Assembly: GCF_900110855.1 (NCBI RefSeq)
Contig: NZ_FOFA01000002.1
Coordinates: 124,001-188,000, forward strand
From: Microlunatus flavus
GTDB taxonomy: Bacteria > Actinomycetota > Actinomycetes > Propionibacteriales > Propionibacteriaceae
Direction: 5' to 3'
DNA: 64,000 bases
A program made the translations under genes and the position numbers. Shown piece by piece: positions 40,827 through 51,363 of the stretch; position 1 is the first letter of the stretch, and every line of letters begins with the position of its first letter. Under the pieces are notes generated by a model. The model was not told where the DNA came from. It made no database searches and worked only from the letters and a program-made list of their open reading frames with translations.

Positions 40827-40901
40827 CCACGGCGGTCACGACCTTGCGAGCGGCGGGAGCGTCTGCGTGCCGACGCGTCGGACGCGGTGGGAGGGCCGGT
40901 C

Positions 40902-42218
40902 TCAGGCGGGCGCCTGGGGCGGCTCGAGGGAGTCCGGCTCGACGAGGCGGCTGCGGTGCAGGGCGGGGACGGCCACGCCGAAGAACATGGCCGCGGCCAC
41001 GACGCTGCAGGAGAGCGCCACGATCCCGAGCGGTACGGCGGTGTCCTCGCCGGCCAGCCCCACGAGCGGGGCCACGACCGCGCCCATGACGTACTGGCCG
41101 AGGCCGAGCAGCGAGGACGCCGCGCCCGCGCGGTCGGGGTAGTCGGCCAGGGCCAGCGCCGTCGAGGTCGGGAAGACCAGCCCGAGCGCGCTGACCATGA
41201 CGAACAGCGACGCCAGCAGCGGCCACAGGCCGAGGCCGACGAGGACGGCGACGGCGAGGCCGGCGGAGCCGAGGAGGTTCATGAGCAGCCCCGTCGCCAT
41301 CACCCGGTGCGGGCTCCAGCGGTGCGCGAGCCGGGCACCGAGCTGCCCGAAGACCATGATGCCGAGCGCGTTGGCGCCGAAGGCGAAGGAGAACTGCTGT
41401 GCGGAGAGCCCGTAGAGGCGCTGCAGGACGAAGGTCGCACCGGCGATGTAGGCGAACATCGACGCCCCGGCGAAGCCCGCGGCGAGCACGACCGCCACGA
41501 AGAGCCGGTCGCCCAGCAGGGTGCGGAAGCTCCGCAGCGTGTCGCGCACCCCACCGGCGCGCCGGCGCTCGGGGGGCAGCGACTCGGGCACGCCGAACAC
41601 CCCGGCCGCGAGGAGCACCACGCCGAAGCCGGCGAGCACCAGGAAGATCCCGCGCCAGCTCGTCACCAGCGCGAGCTGCCCGCCGATGACGGGGGCGAGG
41701 ATCGGCGCCAGCCCGTTGACGAGGATCAGGCGGGAGAAGATGATCACCAGGCGGCGACCCGAGTAGAGGTCGCGCGCGACGGCGCGGGCGATGACGATGC
41801 CGGCCGCGCCGGCCAGGCCCTGGACGAGCCGCAGCACGACCAGCACCTCGATCGTGGGGGCGAAGGCGCACGCGGCCGAGGTGAGCAGGTAGACGACCAG
41901 CCCGACGACGAGCGGGCGCCGCCGCCCGAACTGGTCGGACAGCGGGCCCGCGACCAGCTGGCCGAGGGCCAGCCCGAGCAGGCAGGCCGTGATCGACAGC
42001 TGGGCGGCCGAGGTCGAGGACCGCAGGTCGGTGGCCAGCGCGGGGAGCGCCGGCAGGTAGAGGTCGAGCGAGATCGGCCCGAACATCGACAGCATCCCCA
42101 GCACGACCACCAGCCGGACGGTGGAAGCCGAACCACCGGTCGGCTCCGAAGACGAGGACGGACGCGACAGGTCCGGCCCGGCGGGTGCGGGGCCGGAAGG
42201 AGCGGGCTCGGAGGGCAC
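40902..42218 (-). CDS. Bcr/CflA-family MFS multidrug exporter
   Basis: This 438-residue membrane protein has 12 hydrophobic helices. It has Bcr/CflA hallmarks: FGPISLDLYLPALPALATDL in TM1, GPLSDQFGRRRPLV in the 2-3 loop, and the VQGLAGAAGIVIARAVARDL segment in TM4. A polar N-terminus of about 32 residues is extra. GTG at 42218 is the chosen start. The family exports drugs such as bicyclomycin and also cysteine or sulfonamides; the substrate here is unknown. It diverges from the Nramp gene. Confidence 0.9.
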   Translation of the reverse strand: MPSEPAPSGPAPAGPDLSRPSSSSEPTGGSASTVRLVVVLGMLSMFGPISLDLYLPALPALATDLRSSTSAAQLSITACLLGLALGQLVAGPLSDQFGRRRPLVVGLVVYLLTSAACAFAPTIEVLVVLRLVQGLAGAAGIVIARAVARDLYSGRRLVIIFSRLILVNGLAPILAPVIGGQLALVTSWRGIFLVLAGFGVVLLAAGVFGVPESLPPERRRAGGVRDTLRSFRTLLGDRLFVAVVLAAGFAGASMFAYIAGATFVLQRLYGLSAQQFSFAFGANALGIMVFGQLGARLAHRWSPHRVMATGLLMNLLGSAGLAVAVLVGLGLWPLLASLFVMVSALGLVFPTSTALALADYPDRAGAASSLLGLGQYVMGAVVAPLVGLAGEDTAVPLGIVALSCSVVAAAMFFGVAVPALHRSRLVEPDSLEPPQAPA

Positions 42219-42346
42219 GGATCACCGTAACCGCGTGCCCGGGCCGTGGCGGGTCCGTCTCTTGGTGCCCCGCGCGCAGGCCGCGGCGGCTGGTTACCCT
42301 CTCGTCCGCGAGCGGGCGGCGGGTGAGAAGGGTGGGGGAGCAGCGG

Positions 42347-43573
42347 GTGCTGGTGCAGCGGGAGCGGATCGAGCGCCTGCGCGCAGGCTCACGCCTGCTC
42401 GGGCCGGCCTTCGTGGCGGCCGTCGCCTACGTCGACCCCGGCAACGTCGCCACGAACACAGCCGCGGGGGCGGCGTACGGGTACCTGCTGCTGTGGGTGC
42501 TCGTCGCGGCCACGCTGATGGCGGGGCTGGTCCAGTACCTGTCGGCGAAGGTCGGCTGGCTCACGGGCCGCTCGCTGCCCGCCCTCGTCGGCGAGCGCAA
42601 CGGCACCTGGGCGCGCCGCGCCTACTGGGCCCAGGCGGAGGTGGTGGCCGTCGCCACCGACCTCGCCGAGATCGTGGGCGGGTCGCTGGCCCTGAACCTG
42701 CTCTTCGGGCTGCCGGTCGTCGTGGGCGCGGTGATCACGACGGTCGTCAGCACCGCGCTGCTGCTCCTGCAGAGCCGTCGGCGCCAGAAGCTCTTCGAAC
42801 GGGTCGTCACCGGGATGCTCGGGGTCGTCGCCGTCGGGTTCCTCGCCGGGCTCGTGCTCGACCCGCCTGACCCCGTGGCCGCGGTCGGCGGCCTGCTGCC
42901 GCGCCTCGACGGCGCCGACAGCGCGCTGCTGGCCGTGGGCATGCTCGGGGCGACGGTCATGCCGCACGCCGTCTACCTGCACTCCGCCCTGGTCGGCGAC
43001 CGGCACGGCCGGGCCAGCGCCGACGACGCCCGCAGCGTGCTGCGCGGCGTCCGGCTCGACGTCACCCTCGCCATGGTCCTGGCGGGCGCCGTCAACATCG
43101 GGATGCTCCTGGTGGCGGCGACGACGCTCTTCGGGCTCACCGTCACCGACCTGCCCGACGCCGTCGCGGGCATCAGCGACCGGCTCGGGTCGGGTGTGGC
43201 GACGCTCTTCGCGCTCGGGCTGCTGGCCTCGGGCCTCGCGTCGACGTCGGTCGGCGGCTACGCGGGCGCCGTGATCACCGAGGGTCTGCTGCGCCGCCGC
43301 ATCCCGCTGCTCGTGCGCCGCCTCATGACGGCCGGCCCGGCGCTGGTGCTGCTCGCGTTCGGGCTCGACCCGACCCAGCTCCTGATCGGGTCACAGGTGG
43401 TGCTGTCGTTCGGCATCCCCTTCGCCCTCGTCCCGCTGGTGCGCATCGCCGCCGACGCCCGGCTCATGCACCTCGCGCCCACCGGCCGACGGGTGATCGC
43501 CGTGGCCTGGCTGGTGGTGGGGGTCGTCGTCGCGCTCAACGCGACGCTCGTGGTCCTCATCCTCCTCGGCTGA
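42347..43573 (+). CDS. Nramp-family divalent metal transporter (MntH-like)
   Basis: This 408-residue proton-coupled Mn2+/Fe2+ importer has the metal-binding motifs DPGN (residues 30-33, TM1) and MPHAVYLHS (205-213, TM6). It has about 11 TM helices. GGGGGAG lies 6 nt before GTG at 42347, which I chose; GTG at 42332 is an alternative five codons upstream. No manganese-responsive operator was recognised in the short divergent gap. Confidence 0.92.
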   Translation: MLVQRERIERLRAGSRLLGPAFVAAVAYVDPGNVATNTAAGAAYGYLLLWVLVAATLMAGLVQYLSAKVGWLTGRSLPALVGERNGTWARRAYWAQAEVVAVATDLAEIVGGSLALNLLFGLPVVVGAVITTVVSTALLLLQSRRRQKLFERVVTGMLGVVAVGFLAGLVLDPPDPVAAVGGLLPRLDGADSALLAVGMLGATVMPHAVYLHSALVGDRHGRASADDARSVLRGVRLDVTLAMVLAGAVNIGMLLVAATTLFGLTVTDLPDAVAGISDRLGSGVATLFALGLLASGLASTSVGGYAGAVITEGLLRRRIPLLVRRLMTAGPALVLLAFGLDPTQLLIGSQVVLSFGIPFALVPLVRIAADARLMHLAPTGRRVIAVAWLVVGVVVALNATLVVLILLG

Positions 43574-43705
43574 CCCGCGGTCCCGACCGCACCCGAGCCC
43601 CCGGGGAACTGCTGAGGAACGACCGTTGTCCAGCCGTCCCAGGTGTCGCCGGTCAGCGGTTCGTCGGGAGTGGGGGGCCCAGGGGGGAGGGCGGGAGGGC
43701 GCGCC

Positions 43706-44347
43706 TCAGCCCCGGGGGGACCACAGCGACGGCCAGCTCACGCCGAGGTCGAGCAGCAGCCGTCGCAGCAGGGGCAGGCTGATGCCGACGACGTTGTGGT
43801 GGTCGCCCTCGATGGACTCGACGAAGGGCCCGCCGAGCCCGTCGACGGTGAAGGACCCGGCCACCTCGAGGGGCTCCCCGGTCGCGACGTAGGCCGCGAC
43901 CTCGTCGTCGGTCAGGTCGGCGAACCGCACCACGGTCGACCCCACGCCCGCCCGGACGCGACGACCGTCCGCGTCGTGCACGACCACGTGGTGCCCGGTG
44001 TGCAGGACGCCGCTGCGGCCCCGCATGAGCCGCCAGCGCGCTGCAGCCGCCTCGGGGTCGTGCGGCTTGCCGTACGCCTCGCCGTCGAGCTCGAGCATCG
44101 AGTCGCACCCGACCAGGACGGTCGTCCGGTCGTCGTGCCCGAGGGTCGCGTCGACCGCCTCGGCCTTGAGCCGCGCCAGCTCCGCGACCAGGGCGGCGGG
44201 GTTCGCCGCGACCACGCCGGACTCGTCCACCCCGGAGACGACGACCTCGGGGTCGAGGCCCGCGGAACGCAGCGTCGCCAGCCGCGCCGGGGAGGCGGAG
44301 GCGAGGACGAGCCGTACGCCGCCGGGGCGGTCCGCCTGGACGCTCAG
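43706..44347 (-). CDS. Maf-family nucleotide pyrophosphatase
   Basis: Maf proteins hydrolyse non-canonical nucleoside triphosphates. This 213-residue protein has the N-terminal [19 protein letters not shown] and the conserved [11 protein letters not shown], with [16 protein letters not shown] and a late [14 protein letters not shown]. No ATG, GTG or TTG exists in frame before the essential LVLASAS strand. The only candidate is CTG at 44347, overlapping the DUF937 stop as CTGA, exactly as at the helicase gene. An error in the upstream DNA is the alternative. Confidence 0.88.
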   Translation of the reverse strand: MSVQADRPGGVRLVLASASPARLATLRSAGLDPEVVVSGVDESGVVAANPAALVAELARLKAEAVDATLGHDDRTTVLVGCDSMLELDGEAYGKPHDPEAAAARWRLMRGRSGVLHTGHHVVVHDADGRRVRAGVGSTVVRFADLTDDEVAAYVATGEPLEVAGSFTVDGLGGPFVESIEGDHHNVVGISLPLLRRLLLDLGVSWPSLWSPRG

Positions 44348-44934
44348 CGCCGGCCACCGCCGAGCAGCCCACCGAGCACGTCGCCGAGACCGCCCTGGGA
44401 GCCGCCGCCCTGCCCGCCGAGGAGACCGCCCAGCAGGCCGCCGAGGCCGCCCGAGCCCGCCGCCTGGCCCTGACCCTGACCGCCCAGCAGGCCGCCGAGG
44501 ACGTCGGCGAGCCCGCCGCCCTGGCCCTGCTGGGCCTGGCCGCCGAGGCGCTGGGCCAGGTAGGAGAGCACGATCGGGGCGAGGATGGGCAGGAGCTTCT
44601 GCACCAGGCCCGTCTGCCCGCCGAGCGAGCCGCCGAGGGTCTGCGCGACCTCGTCGGTCTGGCCGCCGAAGATGTTGCTCACGATCTTGCTGCCGTCGCC
44701 CGGGTCGACCTGGGCGAGGTCGACCCCGCCGTCGACGAGGTCGGGCGAGTGCTGCCCGAGGGCGCCCGCGAGCGAGCTCGCGCCGGCCGGGTCCTGGGCG
44801 TTCGCGTGCAGCCCACCGAGCAGGGCGGGCAGGACCTGGCGGACCGCGGCCTCGGTGCTCTGCGGGTCGCTGCCGACGCGGCCGGCGAGGTCGGACATCG
44901 GCAGCGAAGCGACGATGTCGTCGATGGCGCTCAT
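44344..44934 (-). CDS. DUF937-family protein
   Basis: This 196-residue protein has an N-terminal helical DUF937 domain ([13 protein letters not shown] through [18 protein letters not shown], about residues 1-130). A glycine/glutamine-rich tail holds repeated GGLGGLLGG and VLGGLLGG units. The family is cytoplasmic and of unknown function. ATG at 44934 follows GACAAGGAGCGTGC. It is coupled to the Maf gene by a 4-nt overlap. Confidence 0.85.
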   Translation of the reverse strand: MSAIDDIVASLPMSDLAGRVGSDPQSTEAAVRQVLPALLGGLHANAQDPAGASSLAGALGQHSPDLVDGGVDLAQVDPGDGSKIVSNIFGGQTDEVAQTLGGSLGGQTGLVQKLLPILAPIVLSYLAQRLGGQAQQGQGGGLADVLGGLLGGQGQGQAAGSGGLGGLLGGLLGGQGGGSQGGLGDVLGGLLGGGRR

Positions 44935-45005
44935 GCACGCTCCTTGTCGAGACGGGTGGTGAGGCGCCTCACGCTAGACCGCCGGTCCGCGAGGCGAGTG
45001 GGACG

Positions 45006-45238
45006 TCAGGCGCGGGCGGACCGACGCCAGGCGTCCGGCCCGGGGCGGCCGATGGTCTGCCAGCGGCGGGCCGACGCGGCCCACGCCGAGGGTCCCGCCG
45101 GCGGCGCCGGCCGGTCCTCGGTCGGGCGCATCCGGGCGGCGAGCACCACGCTCAGCGCCGCGAGCTCGACGTCGGTCGGCGTCCCGCGCACCACCCGGAA
45201 CAGCGGCTCCGGCGTCGCGCCCGCCTCCTGCTCCTCGC

Positions 45239-45242
<4 letters not shown>
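45006..45242 (-). CDS. acyl-CoA carboxylase epsilon subunit
   Basis: This 78-residue small subunit stabilises actinobacterial acyl-CoA carboxylase complexes. The [21 protein letters not shown] segment and the later [10 protein letters not shown] match the ACC_epsilon family. GTG at 45242 overlaps the beta-subunit stop by 4 nt. The biotin-carrying alpha subunit is not in the window. Confidence 0.88.
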
Positions 45243-46852
<1,610 letters not shown>

Positions 46853-46859
46853 AGCCGGT

Positions 46860-46892
46860 CACCCTAGCCCTCGGGCGCGGGCCACTAGGGTG
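46860..46892. promoter_or_regulatory. mirrored -10 elements of the divergent pccB and birA promoters
   Basis: CACCCTAG (46860-46867) and CTAGGGTG (46885-46892) are an 8-bp inverted repeat. Each half contains a TAGGGT pointing to its own gene, ending 6 nt (birA) or 8 nt (pccB) from the start codon. Both genes would be leaderless, and the two polymerases would compete for overlapping sites. Confidence 0.6.
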
Positions 46893-46897
46893 CCGAC

Positions 46898-47725
46898 GTG
46901 CCTGACGCCGATCCCCTCGTCCGCGCCACCCTGGCCGACGACCTCCTGCGGAGCGCCGGTCTGTGGCAGCGCATCGACGTCGTCGCCTCCACCGGCTCGA
47001 CGAACGCCGACCTCGCCGCCGCCGCCCGTGACGGCGCGCCGAGCGGAACGGTCCTGGTCGCCGACCACCAGTCGGCCGGTCGCGGCCGGCTCGGCCGCAC
47101 CTGGACCGCACCCCCCGGCAGCGGGGCGGCGATCTCGGTCCTGCTGCGGCCCGAGGTCCCCCTCGACCGCTGGACGTGGTTGCCGCTGCTGGCCGGCCTG
47201 GCCGTGAGCGACGCCCTGCGTCAGAGCACGGGTCTGCCCGCCGACGTGAAGTGGCCCAACGACGTCCTGGTGCTCGACCGCAAGCTCTGCGGCGTCCTGG
47301 CCGAGCGGGTCGACACCGCCGACGGGGCCGCCGTCGTGCTCGGCATGGGCGTCAACGTCCACCTCCGCGCGGACGAGCTGCCCGTCCCCACGGCCACGTC
47401 GGTCGACCTCGCCCGGGCCGAGCTCGGCGTGGCGGGCGTCCCGGTGTCGCGCACGGCGGTCGTCTCCAGCGTGCTGCGCTGCCTGGAGCGCGACGTGCGG
47501 CGCTGGGAGGAGGTGAGCGCGGTGGCCGAGGGCGACCCCGACGCCGTGGCGGTGGCCTACCGCGAGCGCTGCTCCACGCTGGGCCGCGAGGTCCGCGTCA
47601 CGCTCTCCGACGGCTCCGTCCTCGAGGGCACCGCGCGCGACGTCGACGCATACGGGCGGCTGCTCCTCGAGACCGAGGCCGGCACGCAGGTCCTGGGCGC
47701 CGGGGACGTGGTGCACCTGCGCTGA
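46898..47725 (+). CDS. birA: biotin-[acetyl-CoA-carboxylase] ligase
   Basis: This 275-residue ligase attaches biotin to carboxylase carrier domains. ASTGSTNADL, GRGRLGRTWTAPPG (biotinyl-AMP loop) and KWPNDVLV are intact, and a C-terminal SH3-like domain closes the protein. There is no N-terminal DNA-binding domain, so it is a ligase only and not a repressor like E. coli BirA. GTG at 46898 lies 6 nt after TAGGGT. Its divergent partner is the carboxylase beta subunit, a natural client-side gene. Confidence 0.95.
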   Translation: MPDADPLVRATLADDLLRSAGLWQRIDVVASTGSTNADLAAAARDGAPSGTVLVADHQSAGRGRLGRTWTAPPGSGAAISVLLRPEVPLDRWTWLPLLAGLAVSDALRQSTGLPADVKWPNDVLVLDRKLCGVLAERVDTADGAAVVLGMGVNVHLRADELPVPTATSVDLARAELGVAGVPVSRTAVVSSVLRCLERDVRRWEEVSAVAEGDPDAVAVAYRERCSTLGREVRVTLSDGSVLEGTARDVDAYGRLLLETEAGTQVLGAGDVVHLR

Positions 47726-47744
47726 ACGTGCCAGGCTGGGCCTC

Positions 47745-48203
47745 GTGGTCGCGCCCGACGTGAGCGTGTACGAGGCGGCCGGCGGCGAGGCCGGCATGCT
47801 GGCGCTGGCGCACGCCTGGCACGAGCGCGTGCTGGCCGACGAGGTCGTGGCGCACGCCTTCAGCCACGGCTACGACCCGCACCACACGCAGCGGCTGGCC
47901 GCCTACTGGGGCGAGGCCCTCGGCGGTCCGCCGACCTTCACCGACGCGTACGGCACCGAGTCCGACGTCGTGCGGATGCACAGCGGCAACGGGGTCCACG
48001 AGGAGATGGACGACCGGGCGGCCGCGTGCTTCGACGCCGCGCTGGATGACGTCGGCCTCGACGGTGAGCTGCGGACGACGCTGCACGCCTACTTCGCCTG
48101 GGCGACGCGGACGACGATGGCCGCCCACCCCGACTCGCCGGAGGACGTGCCCGACGGGCTGAGCGTGCCCCGCTGGTCCTGGAACGGCCTCGTCGCGGCC
48201 TGA
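47745..48203 (+). CDS. truncated globin-like protein
   Basis: This 152-residue protein resembles group II truncated hemoglobins. The helices contain LAHAWHERVL, LAAYWGEALGGPPTF, VRMHSGNG, with a candidate proximal histidine at H79, and RTTMAAHP. The C-terminus has PRWSWNG, like the conserved tryptophan region. The usual RGHP motif is absent (YGTESDV), so it is divergent. CAGGCT lies 7 nt before the GTG at 47745. An oxygen or redox role is a family-level inference. Confidence 0.78.
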   Translation: MVAPDVSVYEAAGGEAGMLALAHAWHERVLADEVVAHAFSHGYDPHHTQRLAAYWGEALGGPPTFTDAYGTESDVVRMHSGNGVHEEMDDRAAACFDAALDDVGLDGELRTTLHAYFAWATRTTMAAHPDSPEDVPDGLSVPRWSWNGLVAA

Positions 48204-48292
48204 CCCCGGTCCGACCGCCACCCCGAACCGTCCCTGAGGCTGGCGTCGGCCCGCTCGCGCGACCGGCTCCCGGCACGGCTCGCTGTGCCACC

Positions 48293-48814
48293 ATGGCTGG
48301 CGTGGGCCTGCCGTCGCGGATGCTGGGCGCCGACGAGCACGAGGTCCTGCACACCCGGACCCACGCCAAGGCGCTGGTCGGCCCTGCCCTCGCGCTGATC
48401 GGCACCGGCGCGCTGGTCGGCGCCGGCACCGCGGTGATCCCGTCCGACTACCGCCCCTTCGGCCAGGTCGTCGTCCTCGTGCTCGGTGCGGCGCTCGCCG
48501 GCTGGGCGTGCGTCCGGCCCTTCCTGCGCTGGCGGGCGACGACGTACTCGCTGACGAACCGCCGGCTCGTCATGCGCACGGGCGTGCTCACCCGGGTGAG
48601 CGTCGACCTGCCCCTGTGGCGCGTGACCGACGTGTCCGTCGAGCGCAGCCTCGGCGACCGGGTGCTGGGCTGCGGGACGCTGGTCGCCCGGACCGCGGGG
48701 GAGGGCGTCGTCGCCCTGCGCGACGTGCCCGAGGTGCAGCAGGTCCAGCGGGCGGTGACCGAGCAGCTGTTCGGCGAGCTGCAGGCGGCCCCGGCGCCCG
48801 GGGGTGCACGGTGA
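48293..48814 (+). CDS. bacterial PH-domain (bPH2) membrane protein
   Basis: This 173-residue protein has two TM helices (about residues 32-48 and 58-78) and a bPH2 domain. The domain shows TTYSLTNRRLVMRTGVLTR, LWRVTDVSVERS and RVLGCGTLVA, matching the YdbT-like family. Function is unknown. ATG at 48293 is chosen; an in-frame GTG three codons later is an alternative. It overlaps the GtrA gene by 4 nt. Confidence 0.85.
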   Translation: MAGVGLPSRMLGADEHEVLHTRTHAKALVGPALALIGTGALVGAGTAVIPSDYRPFGQVVVLVLGAALAGWACVRPFLRWRATTYSLTNRRLVMRTGVLTRVSVDLPLWRVTDVSVERSLGDRVLGCGTLVARTAGEGVVALRDVPEVQQVQRAVTEQLFGELQAAPAPGGAR

Positions 48815-49299
48815 GCCACCTGCCGCAGCCCCCTTCGACGGGCTCAGGACAGCGGGTGGAGCTGCCCGTCGACGAGCGCGTGTCGGCGCTGCCGCTGCGC
48901 ACCCAGCTGGTGCGGTTCGTGCTGACCGGCGGGCTCTCGGCGCTCGTCGACTTCGGCCTGCTCGTCCTGCTCATGCACGGGTTCTTGGGCGTGCCGGGGC
49001 TCGGCCACACGAGCGCCAAGGCCCTGTCCTTCGTCGCCGGCACGACCACGGCGTACCTGATCAACCGGCGCTGGACGTTCCGCGCGGAACCCTCCCGCAA
49101 GCGGTTCCTCGCCGTCGTCGTCCTCTACGCGCTGACCTTCGGCCTGCAGGTGGGCCTCTTCTCCCTGCTCTTCACCGCGCTCGCCCGGCAGGGCCTGGCG
49201 CTGGGCGTCGTGCAGCTCGTCGGCTTCGTCGTCGCGCAGGGCGTGGCGACCACCGTGAACTTCGTCGTCCAGCGTGCCGTGATCTTCCGCATCCGCTGA
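48811..49299 (+). CDS. GtrA-family membrane protein
   Basis: This 162-residue protein has four TM helices and the GtrA pattern: LVRFVLTGGLSALVDFGLL, KALSFVAGTTTAYLINRRWTF and a final VNFVVQRAVIFR. GtrA proteins help flip lipid-linked sugars, typically for cell-wall glycans. GTG at 48811 overlaps the PH-domain gene. Codons 8-14 (PSTGSGQ) are encoded by the dispersed repeat at 48832-48852, so the native start may have been nearby. Confidence 0.88.
   Translation: MSHLPQPPSTGSGQRVELPVDERVSALPLRTQLVRFVLTGGLSALVDFGLLVLLMHGFLGVPGLGHTSAKALSFVAGTTTAYLINRRWTFRAEPSRKRFLAVVVLYALTFGLQVGLFSLLFTALARQGLALGVVQLVGFVVAQGVATTVNFVVQRAVIFRIR
48832..48852. repeat. dispersed short repeat, copy 2 (inside the gtrA 5' end)
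   Basis: CCTTCGACGGGCTCAGGACAG matches copy 1 at 17965-17987 at 20 of 21 positions. In both genes the copy is just inside the start codon, in the same orientation and the same reading frame (PST-S/G-SGQ). Confidence 0.8.
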
Positions 49300-49310
49300 T
49301 CGCGCGGGGC

Positions 49311-49341
49311 TTGACCTGGAGCGCGCTCCAGGGTCGACGCT
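49311..49341 (+). promoter_or_regulatory. MerR-type promoter and operator
   Basis: TTGACC (49311-49316) is a -35. An 18-bp perfect palindrome CCTGGAGCG/CGCTCCAGG fills 49315-49332, and GACGCT (49336-49341) is a -10 candidate at 19-bp spacing. A long spacer around a dyad is the textbook MerR arrangement. The start codon at 49348 lies at the expected transcription start, so the mRNA is probably leaderless. Confidence 0.8.
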
Positions 49342-49347
49342 GAGGTC

Positions 49348-49809
49348 ATGACCACCACGACGGCACCCGGCCTGCTCATCGGCGAGGCCGCGCAGCTGGC
49401 CGGCCTGAGCGTCGACACGCTGCGCTACTACGACCGCGCCGGGCTCCTCGGTCCGCTGCACCGTGACACCGGCGGGCGCCGGGTCTTCGACCCCGGGGCG
49501 CTCGGGGTGCTCGACGTGGTGCTCCGGCTGCGCCGCAGCGGGATGCCCGTCGAGGACGTCCGCCGCTTCGCCGAGCTCCTGCGCGAGGGCGACGCCCGCC
49601 GCGAGGGCCGACTCCGGCTGCTGAGGGAGCACCGCGACCGGGTGCGCGACCACCTCGACGCCCTGCGCTCCGACCTCGCCGTCGTGGAGTGGAAGATCGC
49701 GGCGTACGAGGCCGCCGAGGCGGGTCGGCCCGAGCCCGAGCCCCCGGCCGGCTGGCCCGACCGGCGGGCCGAGCTCGGCGCCCTGCTCGACGGGCAGGAG
49801 CGGGCGTGA
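49348..49809 (+). CDS. MerR-family transcriptional regulator
   Basis: This 153-residue activator has the N-terminal winged helix (LLIGEAAQLAGLSVDTLRYY, DRAGLLGPLHRD) and a long coiled dimerisation helix (about 80-120). The C-terminus is short and has no obvious metal-binding cysteines, so it likely senses an organic ligand or redox state. It is preceded by an 18-bp operator in its own promoter and coupled by GTGA to the aldo/keto reductase gene, its likely target. Confidence 0.92.
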   Translation: MTTTTAPGLLIGEAAQLAGLSVDTLRYYDRAGLLGPLHRDTGGRRVFDPGALGVLDVVLRLRRSGMPVEDVRRFAELLREGDARREGRLRLLREHRDRVRDHLDALRSDLAVVEWKIAAYEAAEAGRPEPEPPAGWPDRRAELGALLDGQERA

Positions 49810-50825
49810 CCACGCCGGTCGCGGGCACCCGCCGCCTCGGGGAGCGCGGGCCGGAGGTGTCGGCCCTCGGGGTGGGCACCTGGGCCCTCGGCGGACCGTT
49901 CACCGTGGACGGCCGCGACGCCGGCTGGGGCGAGGTCGACGACGACGTCAGCATCGCCGCCCTGCACGCCGCGTTCGACGCCGGCGTGACCCTCGTCGAC
50001 AGCGCCGCGCTGTACGGCTGCGGCCACAGCGAGCGGGTCGTCGGCCGGGCGCTGACGGCGCTCCCGCCGGCCCGGCGCGACCAGGTCGTCGTGGCCACCA
50101 AGTTCGGCAACACGATGGACGAGGAGACGCGGACGGGGACGGGCCAGGACGTCTCGCGCGCCTCGGTACGGGCGGAGTGCGCGGGCAGCCTGCGCCGACT
50201 CGGCGTGGAGGCGATCGGGCTGTTCCAGCTGCACGGCGGCGCCGGGTCGCCGGCGCAGGCCGAGGACGTGGTCGCCACGCTGACCGAGCTCATCGACGAG
50301 GGCAGCGTCCTCGCCTTCGGCACCGCGCAGGACGAGCCGTACGTGGTGGAGGCGTTCGCGGCCTCGCCGCACTGCCGCAGCATCCAGAGCCAGGCGAACG
50401 TCTTCGGCTGGGACCCGGCCGTCCTCGACGCCGCCCACCGCCACGGCCTGGCCGTGCTCGCCCGCTCGCCGCTGGCCATGGGCCTGCTCAGCGGCAAGTA
50501 CACCGCCGAGCGCCGCCCCGCTCCCGGCGACGTCCGGCTCGACACGCCCTGGTGGGACTACTTCGACGAGGGCGCCATGCAGGACTGGCTGGCGCGCCTC
50601 GACCGGGTCCGCGAGCTCCTGACCGTCGGCGGGCGCAGCCTGGTCCAGGGGTCGCTGGCCTACCTGTGGGCGCTCGACCCGGTGGTCGTGCCGCTGCCCG
50701 GCATCCGCACCCCCGCGCAGGCGGTGGAGAACGCCGGCGCGCTGGCGCAGGGGCCGCTGCCCGCCGACGTCGCCGACGAGGTGACCCGGCTGCTCGCCGA
50801 CTCCCCGGGGCGTCGCGCCGCCTGA
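49806..50825 (+). CDS. aldo/keto reductase
   Basis: This 339-residue NADPH-dependent reductase has a TIM-barrel fold. The catalytic set appears as D in LVDSAALYG with the Tyr, K in VVATKFGNT, and H in FQLHGG. The C-terminal loop has VPLPGIRTPAQAVEN for cofactor binding. The substrate is unknown. GTG at 49806 overlaps the MerR gene by 4 nt, which suggests that the regulator controls it. Confidence 0.93.
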   Translation: MTTPVAGTRRLGERGPEVSALGVGTWALGGPFTVDGRDAGWGEVDDDVSIAALHAAFDAGVTLVDSAALYGCGHSERVVGRALTALPPARRDQVVVATKFGNTMDEETRTGTGQDVSRASVRAECAGSLRRLGVEAIGLFQLHGGAGSPAQAEDVVATLTELIDEGSVLAFGTAQDEPYVVEAFAASPHCRSIQSQANVFGWDPAVLDAAHRHGLAVLARSPLAMGLLSGKYTAERRPAPGDVRLDTPWWDYFDEGAMQDWLARLDRVRELLTVGGRSLVQGSLAYLWALDPVVVPLPGIRTPAQAVENAGALAQGPLPADVADEVTRLLADSPGRRAA

Positions 50826-50875
50826 CCGGGGAGGGCTCCGACCGCGGGTTCCGGAGGGTTCGGCAGGCTGGTCCG

Positions 50876-51352
50876 GTGGAGGTCGTGGCGCTCGGTCCGG
50901 ACGACTGGCGGCGGTGGCGGGCCCTGCGGCTCGCGGCGCTGGCCGACGCGCCGCACGCCTTCGGGTCCACGCTGGCCGGAGCGCTCGCGGCGGACGCCGA
51001 GGCGTGGTGGCGGGCGCGCCTCACCACGGTCGCGCACAACCTGGTCGTCGTGCGCGACGGGGTGGACGTCGCGATGGCCAGTCTCGCCGTGACCGACGAC
51101 GAGGCCGAGCTGATCTCGATGTGGGTGGCGCCGGGTGCGCGCGGCCGGGGCGCCGCCGACCGTGCCGTCGAGGCCGTCCTGGGGCTGGCCCGGGAGGTTC
51201 GTCCGGGACGTCCGGTCGTGCTGTCGGTCTACGCCGACAACGCCGCCGCCCTGCGGCTCTACGCCCGCCACGGCTTCGTCGACGTCGGCGTCTCGCCCGA
51301 CGACGAGCGGGAGCGGCGGATGGTCCGGCATGCCACCCCGCGCGCCGGATAG
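50876..51352 (+). CDS. GNAT-family N-acetyltransferase
   Basis: This 158-residue protein has the GNAT fold. LISMWVAPGARGRGAADRAV is strand 4 plus the acetyl-CoA-binding pyrophosphate loop, and SVYADNAAALRLYARHGF is motif B. The N-terminal half has FGSTLAGAL, typical of acetyltransferases acting on small amines or peptides. The substrate is unknown. CAGGCT lies 6 nt before the GTG at 50876. Its TAG stop opens the -10 of purK. Confidence 0.87.
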   Translation: MEVVALGPDDWRRWRALRLAALADAPHAFGSTLAGALAADAEAWWRARLTTVAHNLVVVRDGVDVAMASLAVTDDEAELISMWVAPGARGRGAADRAVEAVLGLAREVRPGRPVVLSVYADNAAALRLYARHGFVDVGVSPDDERERRMVRHATPRAG

Positions 51353-51363
51353 CCTTGCGCCGC

